From Aegicerativicinus sediminis (GTDB lineage Bacteria > Bacteroidota > Bacteroidia > Flavobacteriales > Flavobacteriaceae): a DNA stretch of 64,000 bases. The stretch's first letter is position 1; the number at the start of each line of letters is the position of its first letter. The position numbers were made by a program, and so were the translations under genes. A model generated the notes under the pieces. That model saw only the letters and a list, made by a program, of their open reading frames with translations, was not told the DNA's origin and made no database searches. Where the stretch lies: NCBI RefSeq assembly GCF_015476115.1, contig NZ_CP064295.1:3838001-3902000 (forward strand), written 5' to 3'. This document shows positions 17,774-26,768 of this stretch, one piece after another.

Positions 17774-18571
17774 CTAACTTTTAATTTCAGATTCGATTAA
17801 TTTCAAAATTTCGGTATTGGCATCGGCTAAAGCAGTAGTAGAATTATTAGAAAAATTGCAGAAGCCCATGATAAGCGATAAATAATCCTCAAAATCTTCA
17901 TTTTGGAATAACTGGGTTAATTCATTATTGTCTTTCTTATTTGTCAAATTAAAGTCTACTTGGGGTGTTTTAAGAATATCATATATAGCAATATCATTTT
18001 GGAGCTCATTAACCAAGGGGTTTAACCTATAGTTGTTAATTAAGAATATCATATAATGCTCATACATAAAGGTTACAAATTCAGATTCGTCTCGTACAAA
18101 ATCTTGGGTTACACCTGGCCAGTTTGTCAATTTCGTTCGTAATTCGTCATTTTGAATATGCTGTAGATTACCGGAATTGATAAGTTGTGTGGTTATACTT
18201 ATCATCGGATCATATGAAGGAACAATTAGGGTCCTTGAGAGATAATGATGGATTGAATCGATTTCTACATTTAAATCACGGTTATTAATTATATTAATCA
18301 ACCGGCGCGCAGATGTCATTATTATATTTAACCGGATCTCCTTCTTTTCCTCCAATTGAGCCAAATTATTCTCGAATTCTTTCTTTAATTCTAATAGAAT
18401 AAGTTGTTCATACTGTAAATGATCCCGCCTTTCGTTCCACTTGTTCACCTGCAAGGCAATCAAAATACCGATGACTACCAAAATAATCTCTCCGATGGCA
18501 TAGATTAAATACTTGCTAAACTTACTATTAGATACCAATGTATGGCGTATTAGTCGGAAGATTGAAATCAT
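17774..18571 (-). CDS. DUF6090-type membrane-anchored protein
   Basis: This is a 265-aa member of the family seen at 1-537 and 8687-9430. The start is MISIFRLIRHTLVSNSKFSK, followed by the single helix YAIGEIILVVIGILIALQV and the NKWNE turn. The rest is a helical, charged domain containing two LEEKKE-like segments. The first residues IFRLIRHTL differ from the more usual KFFRxIR pattern. No function is known. It stands alone, without an attC-like element downstream, unlike the copy at 8687. Confidence 0.78.
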   Translation of the reverse strand: MISIFRLIRHTLVSNSKFSKYLIYAIGEIILVVIGILIALQVNKWNERRDHLQYEQLILLELKKEFENNLAQLEEKKEIRLNIIMTSARRLINIINNRDLNVEIDSIHHYLSRTLIVPSYDPMISITTQLINSGNLQHIQNDELRTKLTNWPGVTQDFVRDESEFVTFMYEHYMIFLINNYRLNPLVNELQNDIAIYDILKTPQVDFNLTNKKDNNELTQLFQNEDFEDYLSLIMGFCNFSNNSTTALADANTEILKLIESEIKS

Positions 18572-18648
18572 GGCAAGGCCATTAATAACTAATATAAAGA
18601 TACGAAGAAAATGGCAGTATTTAGTCCTTAAAAACCCCTATTATAGTG

Positions 18649-19476
18649 TTACTTCTGAAGAAACTCCAAACCTATTTCACTCATTAATTTGGGGCTTGAC
18701 TTAAATATTTCATGCGGAGTATCGGGCAAAACACATAATTCACTTCCATTTATCGATTGATACAATTCAATTCCATGCTCCAATTTTACCACATCATTAT
18801 CCCCAAACACCAACAACACCCTTGCCTTTATGTCTGAAAATACCTGGGACGGAATTACCACCTCATCTGAAAAATACATCTCCCTCATACTGTTAATGTA
18901 TTTTTTCCATTGGTCCTTAGATGAAGACTTGCTATTATAATCCGCTATCCATTCTTTTTGATAAGTTTCCATAAACTCCGGACTTATCATTCTGAGGGTT
19001 TCCAATACCTCTGGTTTTATGGCATCCATATGGCTATTAACCCCTGTGGCGATAATTTTACGAACCTTTTCTGGTCGTTTTGCTGCCAAAAGTAAAGCCG
19101 TAATACCGCCGTCACTATAACCCATCACATTCAAACTATCTAACTTAAAGGCATCGATAAGTTGAGAACAGACATCCACCATTAAATCAAAACTCAAAGA
19201 GTCCGGCAATTCCGATTTACCATGTCCGGGACTATCTATTGCAATAACCCGATAATGCTTTGCAAATTCTGGAATAACCTCTTGAAAATCATGAATTGAA
19301 CCAAACCCACCATGCAATAGCAATAAAGGCATACCACTACCATATTCCTCATAATAAATTTTGGTGTTAGAAATTTTAATATACTTCCCTTGGTTGGATC
19401 CATAATTGATGTCTTGGCCAAAACTTAAATTTGTTAAGACTACCAACACTAAAAGAAGTCTCATTAATCCTTTCAT
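18649..19476 (-). CDS. Secreted alpha/beta hydrolase
   Basis: This 275-aa protein has a signal peptide (LLVLVVLTNLSFGQD). The hydrolase core is complete: LLLLHGGFGS oxyanion loop, IAIDSPGHGKSELPD, nucleophile Ser121 in VMGYSDGG, an Asp in LVFGDNDVV and a His in LPDTPHEIF. The layout matches small periplasmic esterases/lactonases of the Abhydrolase-1 family. It lies 24 nt downstream of the next hydrolase-like gene (19501-20484), so the two are probably one operon. The substrate is unknown. Confidence 0.8.
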   Translation of the reverse strand: MKGLMRLLLVLVVLTNLSFGQDINYGSNQGKYIKISNTKIYYEEYGSGMPLLLLHGGFGSIHDFQEVIPEFAKHYRVIAIDSPGHGKSELPDSLSFDLMVDVCSQLIDAFKLDSLNVMGYSDGGITALLLAAKRPEKVRKIIATGVNSHMDAIKPEVLETLRMISPEFMETYQKEWIADYNSKSSSKDQWKKYINSMREMYFSDEVVIPSQVFSDIKARVLLVFGDNDVVKLEHGIELYQSINGSELCVLPDTPHEIFKSSPKLMSEIGLEFLQK

Positions 19477-19500
19477 AACGAGTATATTAAAAAAATGTTC

Positions 19501-20484
19501 CTACTTTAGTTTTTCTATAAATTCAATCACTTTCTCCAATTCCCACGCTATATACTCAGCATAGTCATCTGTATCATAGTCGAAAATTTTCAATTCGGTT
19601 TGCAAGTAACTGCCAAAAGCACGCTCCATACCCTCATCTAACTTCTTGGAGGGATCACATGCCAATAAATGCTCCCTTAGCCTGTTATATCTCAAGGTAT
19701 CCTCAACCAAAGTTTTTAAGGCCAATACCTCTTCCTTGAATTTTGGATTATCGTTGGCAATATCCGCTTGAAGTCGTTCCCGTTCCGAAATTCTACTTAT
19801 CACACTTGAATCATCGTATTTAGAACTTAATAACCTAATTGCAGGAATTTTAATTCTGCTGTCTTTATCACTTAGAAAATGTGGACGCCAAAAAGCCCTG
19901 GACATCACTAAACGTTTTTCCTGCTCTTTTTCAAAATCTGGGGCAAATGCACTCCAGCTTTCCATTAGTAGAATTTCATCCTCATTACCACAACCAACAA
20001 TCAGGATTGGATTTCCATCCCAATAAACAAGCCCCGAAATACGTTCAGGATGGTGCTCAGCAATCCAAGTGATATCTTGGTTTCCCGGTAAACGTGCAAA
20101 TAAAATAGCCTTCTCAATACCTAATTCATCCATAAATTTCAGAATATCCTCTCCTTGGGTAGCGACATCATAGCCCCATTTGGTAAACGTGCTTTTTCCA
20201 TACCCTCTTCTAAGTGGCGCCAAAACATGTGCATACTTAGAAAGTTTGGTGAAAAAATCAATTCTTTCAGCGGCTTCAGGAAATTTACTGTAAGGCCCTT
20301 CAAAATAATTATGAAAGTCCTGTACCCAAATAAAAGGAATTCCCTCTCCACCAAAATCCATGTATTGCATTTTAATTTCTCCGAGATCAGCCATTTTAGA
20401 TTTATATGGAAGTTTTTGGTCCTGCCCGAAACCTAAATTTAAAAATGTTATGATTATCAATAAATTCAACAGAGCTTGTTTCAT
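19501..20484 (-). CDS. Alpha/beta-hydrolase-fold protein lacking the nucleophile
   Basis: This 327-aa exported protein (signal IIITFLNLGFGQ) keeps the alpha/beta-hydrolase scaffold: YMDFGGEGIPFIWVQDFHNY, LAPLRRGYGKST, then AILFARLPGNQDITWIAEHH. At the nucleophile elbow the usual GxSxG is AR-Leu132-PG, so the catalytic serine is absent. It could be a pseudo-enzyme that binds a ligand, or use another chemistry. It lies directly upstream of an intact hydrolase gene (24-nt gap), which suggests a paired role. The upstream region (20501-20520) shares a TATCTAGGG sequence with the 15292 gene. Confidence 0.65.
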   Translation of the reverse strand: MKQALLNLLIIITFLNLGFGQDQKLPYKSKMADLGEIKMQYMDFGGEGIPFIWVQDFHNYFEGPYSKFPEAAERIDFFTKLSKYAHVLAPLRRGYGKSTFTKWGYDVATQGEDILKFMDELGIEKAILFARLPGNQDITWIAEHHPERISGLVYWDGNPILIVGCGNEDEILLMESWSAFAPDFEKEQEKRLVMSRAFWRPHFLSDKDSRIKIPAIRLLSSKYDDSSVISRISERERLQADIANDNPKFKEEVLALKTLVEDTLRYNRLREHLLACDPSKKLDEGMERAFGSYLQTELKIFDYDTDDYAEYIAWELEKVIEFIEKLK

Positions 20485-20656
20485 AATTGTGTACGTTTCT
20501 TATCTAGGGGAGAATTTTAGACAATCGAAATTGTAGCTATTAAGTTAGCATTTTTTGGAATAAAAACCGAGTATTCACAACCTATTAAAAGGCTCCATAA
20601 TTCAATAAGAAAAGGGAGAAATGGAATAGGGTACTGAATTATTTTTTAATCTGATA

Positions 20657-20887
20657 TCAATCAGTGTTTTCGAATTCTCCGTCCTCATTCGAATATTCTA
20701 AAATATCTCCAGGTTGACAGTCTAAAACATCACAGATAGCTTCCAGAGTGCTGAAGCGAATTGCCTTGGCCTTACCTGTTTTTAAAATGGATAGATTGGA
20801 TAAAGTGAGTCCTACCCTTTCCGAAAGTTCATTGAGCGACATTTTCCGCTTCGCCATCATCACATCTAAATTTACAATTATCGGCAT
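20657..20887 (-). CDS. Small XRE-type HTH regulator (YozG-like)
   Basis: This 76-aa protein is a bare Cro/C1-type HTH: MPIIVNLDVMMAKRKMSLNE, then LSERVGLTLSNLSILKTGKA as helix-turn-helix and LEAICDVLDCQPGDILEYSN. This form is typical of YozG-like regulators encoded beside a DUF2975 membrane protein, as here. The gene begins 3 nt after the stop of the DUF2975 gene, so they are co-transcribed. The regulator probably controls its own operon. Confidence 0.82.
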   Translation of the reverse strand: MPIIVNLDVMMAKRKMSLNELSERVGLTLSNLSILKTGKAKAIRFSTLEAICDVLDCQPGDILEYSNEDGEFENTD

Positions 20888-20890
20888 AGC

Positions 20891-21370
20891 TTAAATGGTT
20901 AAGTCATTTTCAGATTTCATATCTACTGCTCTTTGAAGTATCTTTTCCAATACCGCAACTGCCGTTGCCACCGCTACCGAAATAAAAGTTGTTAATATAC
21001 ACATACCCATAAAACCAGCTGGGTCATCATCTTCATGGTGGAAGATCATGATATAAATTCCAGCCAATACAATTAATACTCCTGTAATAATAGCACAATA
21101 CCGTATAGTCCTCAAAGTTTTTACAGCATCTACACTGAACAATTTATCCGAACTAATATATCCCAGTAACTTAATTGCCTTATATAAGGCCACAAAAAAG
21201 GCAATGGAGGCAACATAAGCATATAAGATAAAAGGGTCTGAGTAAATCTCCCATAGATTTAAATTAACAGCTCTCCCCTCTAACATGGGAAATCGGATTA
21301 GTGCAAATATTGCCAAAACACCGATGAGTGCAATTACAGCCTGAAGAAATATGATTGAAGTTCGTTTCAT
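20891..21370 (-). CDS. DUF2975-like membrane protein
   Basis: This 159-aa protein has four hydrophobic helices (about residues 8-26, 47-68, 90-110 and 122-145) and the TLRTIRYCAIITGVLIVLAG segment typical of DUF2975. The family is found next to small YozG-type HTH genes, as here, and is thought to sense or modulate something at the membrane. No direct function is known. It is the first gene of a two-gene operon. Confidence 0.75.
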   Translation of the reverse strand: MKRTSIIFLQAVIALIGVLAIFALIRFPMLEGRAVNLNLWEIYSDPFILYAYVASIAFFVALYKAIKLLGYISSDKLFSVDAVKTLRTIRYCAIITGVLIVLAGIYIMIFHHEDDDPAGFMGMCILTTFISVAVATAVAVLEKILQRAVDMKSENDLTI

Positions 21371-21534
21371 GATGATTGATAAAATAATTATTTAAATCAA
21401 AGATATAATTATTTATTGATTATCAATAAATATATATTATTAAATACAAAATATTAGCTGTTTAATATTAAAAACAGACAATAAGAAACGAAAGTAATTT
21501 CAGAGGCTCTTCCCTTATTTAGCACATTAGAAGG

Positions 21535-22641
21535 TTACTTGGTCCAAGCCTCTTTTTCAGAAACATTTGTTATTTCCTTACCATCAAATAGGCTAATCCC
21601 ATCCCAGGTGCTAAACCAAATCTGACCTTTATGGTCTTCATAAATGGATTGTATAGTATTTGTGGCTAAGCCATCTTTTGTGGTGAATTGGGTAAACTTT
21701 TTACCATCGTAACGATACACTCCAAAATTTTCAGCCGAAAACCACACATTTCCAGACCTGTCTTCACAAAAATTATAGGCCTCCAATCCTTCAATTTTTC
21801 CATCTTTCGTATAATTTTTAAAGGTTGTACCATCATAGGTACTTATACCTCCATAAAAGGTACCAATCCAGATTTGGCCTTTACTGTCCTCGAAAAGATC
21901 TGCCACATTGTTATCTGTAAGTCCATTTTCAGTTGTAAGAAATTCAAAATCGCTATTATTATATCTGGTAATCCCATAACCATCGTTGACAAACCAGATA
22001 TGCCTATCACTAGTAATTAAAATATCACTGACCCTATTTTCAGATAGCATAGGTTCTACGTTAGAAAGATTAGGTTTAGGAACTTGGAAACTTTCAAAGG
22101 TAGATCCGTCAAACTTACTTACACCTCCATTAGTACCAATCCAAATAACACCTTCTGAGTCTATTTCTACAGCCCAAATTTCGTTATCTATCAATCCATC
22201 CTCAGTGGTGTAATTAATGAACTCTTGTCCATCAAAGCGGGTTAATCCCTTGGAAGTCCCAAACCAAATATCTCCATTTTTTGCCTCTGTGATTGCTCTA
22301 ACCGCATTTCCCCCTATTCCATCCGTTGCCGTAAATTGTTTAAGAGTTTGGGTATCGTAAATAAGGATGCCATCGTGATTGGTACCAAACCAATAATTCC
22401 CCTTTTTATCCTCAAAAATTTGCCATACAAATTCGCTCACGGCACCATTTAAGGTCGAATGTTGATTCTTATTTGTGGTTTTGGAAGAAAAAATAGGCGA
22501 TTGAAACCCAAGGTGTTTCAATGTATCGGATACTATCGTCTGCTCTTCTACTATGGGTTGGGTTTCTTTCCAATTACAAGAACTGGAAAACATATATAGT
22601 AATGCCAGGGGCAACAAGGTACTTTTAACCAGTTTTCTCAT
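21535..22641 (-). CDS. Stand-alone two-component propeller lipoprotein
   Basis: This 368-aa protein starts with a lipoprotein signal (ALLYMFSSSC, Cys22). It then consists almost only of propeller repeats of about 42 residues (IFEDKKGNYWFGTNHDGILI, AITEAKNGDIWFGTSKGLTR, VEIDSEGVIWIGTNGGVSKF and so on, about seven units). These repeats normally form the sensor half of hybrid two-component systems, but no kinase, transmembrane helix or DNA-binding domain follows. It is therefore likely a periplasmic ligand-binding propeller or a cut-down sensor. Confidence 0.82.
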   Translation of the reverse strand: MRKLVKSTLLPLALLYMFSSSCNWKETQPIVEEQTIVSDTLKHLGFQSPIFSSKTTNKNQHSTLNGAVSEFVWQIFEDKKGNYWFGTNHDGILIYDTQTLKQFTATDGIGGNAVRAITEAKNGDIWFGTSKGLTRFDGQEFINYTTEDGLIDNEIWAVEIDSEGVIWIGTNGGVSKFDGSTFESFQVPKPNLSNVEPMLSENRVSDILITSDRHIWFVNDGYGITRYNNSDFEFLTTENGLTDNNVADLFEDSKGQIWIGTFYGGISTYDGTTFKNYTKDGKIEGLEAYNFCEDRSGNVWFSAENFGVYRYDGKKFTQFTTKDGLATNTIQSIYEDHKGQIWFSTWDGISLFDGKEITNVSEKEAWTK

Positions 22642-22747
22642 AAAAAGTTATGTATTAGCGGTACGCATAGATTTGAATTGCAATGTTGAAAATACGCAAC
22701 TGGAAATTAACTTTAAAGGACTTTATGAATTATTGAAAAAGCAAATG

Positions 22748-23485
22748 TTATCCTTTTATTAAGGCTTTAAGAATCGTTTGAACCGCTTCTGACCTTCCTA
22801 ATGGTTCCAATAGAAAAATAAAAAGATTTACTCCTATTGCCAAGAAAGTTGCTGGGTGTTTTAATTTACGGTATTTCCAGGCCCCTAACAGCAACATTAC
22901 AATTATCAAAACTTGAGTGAGATAAAGTGGTCGCATGATGGCAATATTCGGCCAATCTGACTGATACATATCAACATAGATATTTTGTATACCTCTACCT
23001 AGTGCCGGCATCATTATAATAAACACGGTTGAAATCAACCACCACGCATGGTCTTCCAATTGTTTTCTTTTCAAAATGGCCATAATTACTGCAAGACCGA
23101 ATGCCGTCATCATCACTATTTCCACCGCCGCAACCCCAAAAAAGAACCAGGGTTCAAATGGACCAAACCGTTCTGGCATAGCCAAAGATCTTTCAGTTGT
23201 TGCAATGTCTCTATGCATCATGCTTAATGCCGTGAGACAAACACCTCCAGCAAAAAACATACCTATGATACCATTGGTGCGATGCCTCGGCAACTGACCA
23301 TGGGTGGCAAAATAAGGCTGTGCTATTAAATACAGGTACCAGATTGTTCCTGTCCAATAATGTATATGAACGGACCAAGCATTATCCGTAAAATCACCCC
23401 AATAATCCTCGAATATCCCCAATTGCATAACCAGCATTGGGATAATCATCCATAGGTATAAGGTTTTGTAGTTAGTTAGTGACAT
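22748..23485 (-). CDS. Multi-pass membrane protein
   Basis: This 245-aa protein has about six or seven hydrophobic helices. The first part has conserved-looking His and Trp residues (AWSVHIHYWTGTIWYLYLIA) and the middle has FGPFEPWFFFGVAAVEIVMM. I do not recognise a family with certainty; histidines in helices could bind haem or metal. The gene lies 45 nt downstream of the 23531 hydrolase gene on the same strand and may share its transcript. Confidence 0.6.
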   Translation of the reverse strand: MSLTNYKTLYLWMIIPMLVMQLGIFEDYWGDFTDNAWSVHIHYWTGTIWYLYLIAQPYFATHGQLPRHRTNGIIGMFFAGGVCLTALSMMHRDIATTERSLAMPERFGPFEPWFFFGVAAVEIVMMTAFGLAVIMAILKRKQLEDHAWWLISTVFIIMMPALGRGIQNIYVDMYQSDWPNIAIMRPLYLTQVLIIVMLLLGAWKYRKLKHPATFLAIGVNLFIFLLEPLGRSEAVQTILKALIKG

Positions 23486-23530
23486 TATTTGTGGTTTAAA
23501 TTGATTAATAATAATAATAATAAAGTGTTT

Positions 23531-24346
23531 TTAATTCCATTGTCCATCCAAAAACATAATAATATTCTCCATAAAAAGCGTCCCTAATGCTCCTTCTGGA
23601 CTTGGCATAGAATGTCCAAAATTAGGTATGATCCATAGGTACGAATTCTGAATGGCTTTATACGACTGGGCAGGAATATCGACAGGAAAAAATTCGTCTC
23701 TATCTCCATGTATTATTAGGGTTTCCGCAGTTATAGTGGATAAATAAGGGGTTGTAAAATTCATATCATCATAATATTCGGCCATTCCTCTAAATTGCCC
23801 CAACAATTTTCTAATCTGTTCTTCACCTCCTGGATGCAGATGTTTCATATAATTGAACCAATTTTCATCCATAGATTCCATATTAACACTTCTCTGTATG
23901 ACCCTGCATGCTTCGGGAAAATAGGTTGTAGAACCTATAAGCACCATGGATGCGATTCTTGTGGTATCCTTCGTGGCCATATGGGTTAAGGTCATGGCAC
24001 CAGAACTATGGCCTATGGCTTTAAAATTTTCAATTTCCAAGGCATCCATTAAGCCATACATATCCTCACCAGATAATTTATGGGTAAAGGTATTTGAAGG
24101 ATTCGTAGATCTGCCATGCCCTCTTAAATCTGGAATAATTAATCTGTAATGTTCCACTAAATCTTCAATATAGGGTTTCCATATCTCATGGGTCATAGTA
24201 AATCCATGAAGCAGCAATAATGGTTCCCCGCTACCATGTTCTTCATAATAAATGCTCACCCCATTAGTCTCTACAAATCTTCCGTTTTGTGCCGCTAGGG
24301 TATTTATTGCGAAGAATAAGCTAAGGGTAAAAAAGAGTGATTTCAT
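23531..24346 (-). CDS. Secreted alpha/beta hydrolase
   Basis: The ATG at 24346 is chosen because the signal peptide MKSLFFTLSLFFAINTLAAQ starts there; the frame opens 18 nt earlier. The ~271-aa product has LLLLHGFTMTHEIWKPYI, the RGHGRS turn, nucleophile Ser114 in AIGHSSGAM, an Asp in LIIHGDRDEFFPV and a His in IPNFGHSMPSPEG. It is a complete Abhydrolase-1 esterase-like enzyme. The GHSSGA elbow has Ala in place of the second Gly. A palindrome lies 87-106 nt upstream. Confidence 0.8.
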   Translation of the reverse strand: MKSLFFTLSLFFAINTLAAQNGRFVETNGVSIYYEEHGSGEPLLLLHGFTMTHEIWKPYIEDLVEHYRLIIPDLRGHGRSTNPSNTFTHKLSGEDMYGLMDALEIENFKAIGHSSGAMTLTHMATKDTTRIASMVLIGSTTYFPEACRVIQRSVNMESMDENWFNYMKHLHPGGEEQIRKLLGQFRGMAEYYDDMNFTTPYLSTITAETLIIHGDRDEFFPVDIPAQSYKAIQNSYLWIIPNFGHSMPSPEGALGTLFMENIIMFLDGQWN

Positions 24347-24432
24347 AAAAAGAAATTTAATCATAATAATCGATAAAATCGTTTATACGAGGCTCGTAAC
24401 ACCGTAATTTATAACATAATACCTTTTATTAC

Positions 24433-24452
24433 AATACGTAATGTTACCTAAT
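24433..24452. promoter_or_regulatory. Palindromic operator-like site AATACGTAA-TG-TTAC
   Basis: AATACGTAATGTTACCTAAT shares its first 15 bases with the perfect palindrome at 34211-34230, and the left half with 16358-16377. It lies upstream of the exported hydrolase gene 23531-24346, so it may be an operator for that gene. Confidence 0.45.
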
Positions 24453-24495
24453 TTTTTTATATGCTCAATCCTTTGTGGGTTAAGGTATTTGAGTA

Positions 24496-25227
24496 TTAAT
24501 ATAAAGGCAGATAAAGCTTCATCTCTCCCATAGTTAACGCATCTAAATGCCCCATTTGAGTCTTATTGGCCGTAATAAGATGCATATGTAAGTAGGAATC
24601 GTGATGTGTAAAAACCCCTTGGTGTTCGGTTGAAAAGAAGCCGATAATTTCCACAGTCTCATCTTGCAAAATATAATTGGTCTGACCGATATGTGCGTCT
24701 TCTGGCGAGCTTACCTTTGTGCCTGGTGGTAAATTTTGAATATGGATAAGCGCATCTAAAACGGATCCGACAACTTTAAAAGCAAATGGCTTTTTAAAAT
24801 CTTCGGTTTTATCATCAATTAAGGTTTCCAAATCCCTTATGGTTGTTACCTCTTCGGGTATATCAACTTCTTGCCAATTGGTTACATTGGCATATACAAA
24901 GAAGGGTGCCGAAGCTTTAGACGCTTCTTTAACTATCATGGTAGTATCTGATGTAACTTTGGAAACATAGGTTGTACCATCAGTAATCAGCAACTCACCC
25001 GTTAAATAACTTTCGGGACCAAGACCATACAAACCCTTTTTAGGTGCAATGGTGTCCAAATTGATGCTACTTTCCAATTCTCCTTTCCACATCACATTTT
25101 TCATAGCGCCAACAACATGGATTCCTGCATACCTATCACCAAGGTTTTGGGAATGCTCTTTTTTGTTTGAGTTGCAGCTACATAGTGAAACTGCAAATAG
25201 AATTAAGGCAAGGTTTTTTATAGCCAT
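24496..25227 (-). CDS. Exported alpha-acetolactate decarboxylase-like lipoprotein
   Basis: This 243-aa protein has a lipoprotein signal (LILFAVSLCSC). The rest follows acetolactate decarboxylase (BudA/AlsD, PF03306): GAMKNVMWKGELESSINLDT, LYGLGPESYLTGELLITDGT, and near the end a His-rich metal region THHDSYLHMHLI followed by MGHLDALTMGEMKLYLPLY. The classical enzyme turns acetolactate into acetoin using Zn2+. Most are cytoplasmic, whereas this one is a membrane-anchored periplasmic form. It ends an operon with a GMC oxidoreductase and its small subunit (5-nt gap), which suggests an oxidation pathway rather than acetoin fermentation. Confidence 0.8.
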   Translation of the reverse strand: MAIKNLALILFAVSLCSCNSNKKEHSQNLGDRYAGIHVVGAMKNVMWKGELESSINLDTIAPKKGLYGLGPESYLTGELLITDGTTYVSKVTSDTTMIVKEASKASAPFFVYANVTNWQEVDIPEEVTTIRDLETLIDDKTEDFKKPFAFKVVGSVLDALIHIQNLPPGTKVSSPEDAHIGQTNYILQDETVEIIGFFSTEHQGVFTHHDSYLHMHLITANKTQMGHLDALTMGEMKLYLPLY

Positions 25228-25232
25228 TTAAT

Positions 25233-26765
25233 TCAAATTATGCCTTTTAAATGATCAGACAATCGAAGGGTAAGCGCAGTTAAAGTTAATGTTGGGTTGG
25301 GTGCACCTGACGTAGGATAACAGGCAGCTCCAGCTACATATAAATTAGAAATCCCATGCACCCTACAATTGGCATCTACCACACCTTGTTTTGGATCATC
25401 AGCCATTCTGGTGGTTCCCATATGATGCCAACCGCCATTGGTGCTATCTGGAAACGAATCATCCGTTTCATCCCTTAAAAATTCATTAAGCCGTATCCTC
25501 CCAATACCGGCAATGCCAAACTGATGCCCTAGAATTTGGTAAATCCTTCTAACACTGTATTTATCTAAAGCTGTAAGTTCCCAGTGCAAATTCGCTCTTG
25601 GTACGCCCAATTCATCCTTTTCTGAATCTAGGGTTATTCTCGAGTTTGGATTTGGCGACTGTTCAATTCGTGTATTTAATTGATAGGCTCTTTCAATGGG
25701 CCCTTTTTCCAACTTAGCCTTTTCATCTGCTGCACCCCAATCTGCAAAAACGTTTTCTAAACTTTTCCGTGGGTCGTCGTCTTGCCAGGTTTCCATCCTA
25801 GGTTTTTGGTGAATGCCCACACTTAAAGGAAGTAAAGAAGAAGTACCATTTAATATTTTTTCTTTGGTTTGAACTTCAGGTCTTATACCTAACTCTGCAC
25901 TTGCTTTGGTTACTCCGTATTCCCATGAATATAAATCCGTCGGGAATGGTTTTGCCAGCCATAATTCGGCTGAAGCTATTTCTAAATGTTCTTGAAAGTA
26001 CCTACCTACCAAATCGTTATCATTACCCAGTCCTTGTGAATTTTGCGAATTAGACGCCAATAACAATCTAGAATTTTGAATGGTACCACAAGCCATTACA
26101 AACGTTTTGGCCTTTACCGTATGTGTTTTTCCCGCATGGTTTTTTACAATAACTTCCGTCACCTCAGTTAGGTTATCATTGGCTTTAATATCTACCGCAT
26201 TCGCATAGGTGTATAGATGAATATTCTTGGCCTCTAAAATCTCCTTCCTATACAGTTCACCATATCGGGCTTGACTAAATTGCCACATCTTATTCCACAC
26301 CACCTCTTTGTCGAGTGGGAAGGCATTTAAGTTTGGCAATTCGGTATTCCAATAATCATAGTCATAATTATAAGGCCCGAGTTTAAGCACCTTATTTGCT
26401 TTGGCATAAAAAGGATCTAGGTCTTCTTTGGTAATGGGCCAGCCACTATGTGGCACCCAATCTCGTTTTTGAAAATCTATAGGATCAAAGGGTGAACACA
26501 TACCAGCCCAATGGCCCGTTGTGCCTCCGAAATAATGAAGTCTTGCGGATTGAAGAGGGAAATATTTCTGACCTGTCGTCTTACCACCATACAAATCTTG
26601 TACCTGTGGATCATAATCAAAACCGCCACCTTCTAACAATATTACTTTTTTTCCGCTGTCTAACCAATCCAGTGCCATACTAACTCCTGCGGCTCCGGCT
26701 CCGATAATGCAAATATCGCCTTGTATTACCGAATTGTTCTCTAATTCTCTTGCGTCTATATGCAT
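25233..26765 (-). CDS. GMC-family FAD oxidoreductase
   Basis: This 510-aa protein has an N-terminal FAD Rossmann motif (DICIIGAGAAGVSMALDWLD), a GGTTGHWAGMCSPFDP segment, and a C-terminal GMC domain with GGWHHMGTTRMADDP and YVAGAACYPTSGAPNPTLT. The His-His pair in GGWHHMG is the usual catalytic region. There is no signal peptide of its own. Together with the subunit-3-like gene 3 nt upstream, it resembles the flavoprotein and small subunits of gluconate or sugar dehydrogenases. It may be carried out by the small subunit's Tat-like signal. The substrate is unknown. Confidence 0.88.
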   Translation of the reverse strand: MHIDARELENNSVIQGDICIIGAGAAGVSMALDWLDSGKKVILLEGGGFDYDPQVQDLYGGKTTGQKYFPLQSARLHYFGGTTGHWAGMCSPFDPIDFQKRDWVPHSGWPITKEDLDPFYAKANKVLKLGPYNYDYDYWNTELPNLNAFPLDKEVVWNKMWQFSQARYGELYRKEILEAKNIHLYTYANAVDIKANDNLTEVTEVIVKNHAGKTHTVKAKTFVMACGTIQNSRLLLASNSQNSQGLGNDNDLVGRYFQEHLEIASAELWLAKPFPTDLYSWEYGVTKASAELGIRPEVQTKEKILNGTSSLLPLSVGIHQKPRMETWQDDDPRKSLENVFADWGAADEKAKLEKGPIERAYQLNTRIEQSPNPNSRITLDSEKDELGVPRANLHWELTALDKYSVRRIYQILGHQFGIAGIGRIRLNEFLRDETDDSFPDSTNGGWHHMGTTRMADDPKQGVVDANCRVHGISNLYVAGAACYPTSGAPNPTLTLTALTLRLSDHLKGII

Positions 26766-26768
26766 GGC

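Noticed and set aside
24390-24420. Possible extra half-site of the AATACGTAA palindrome (CGTAACACCGTAAT)
   Set aside because: It matches only one half and may be chance in an AT-rich gap.
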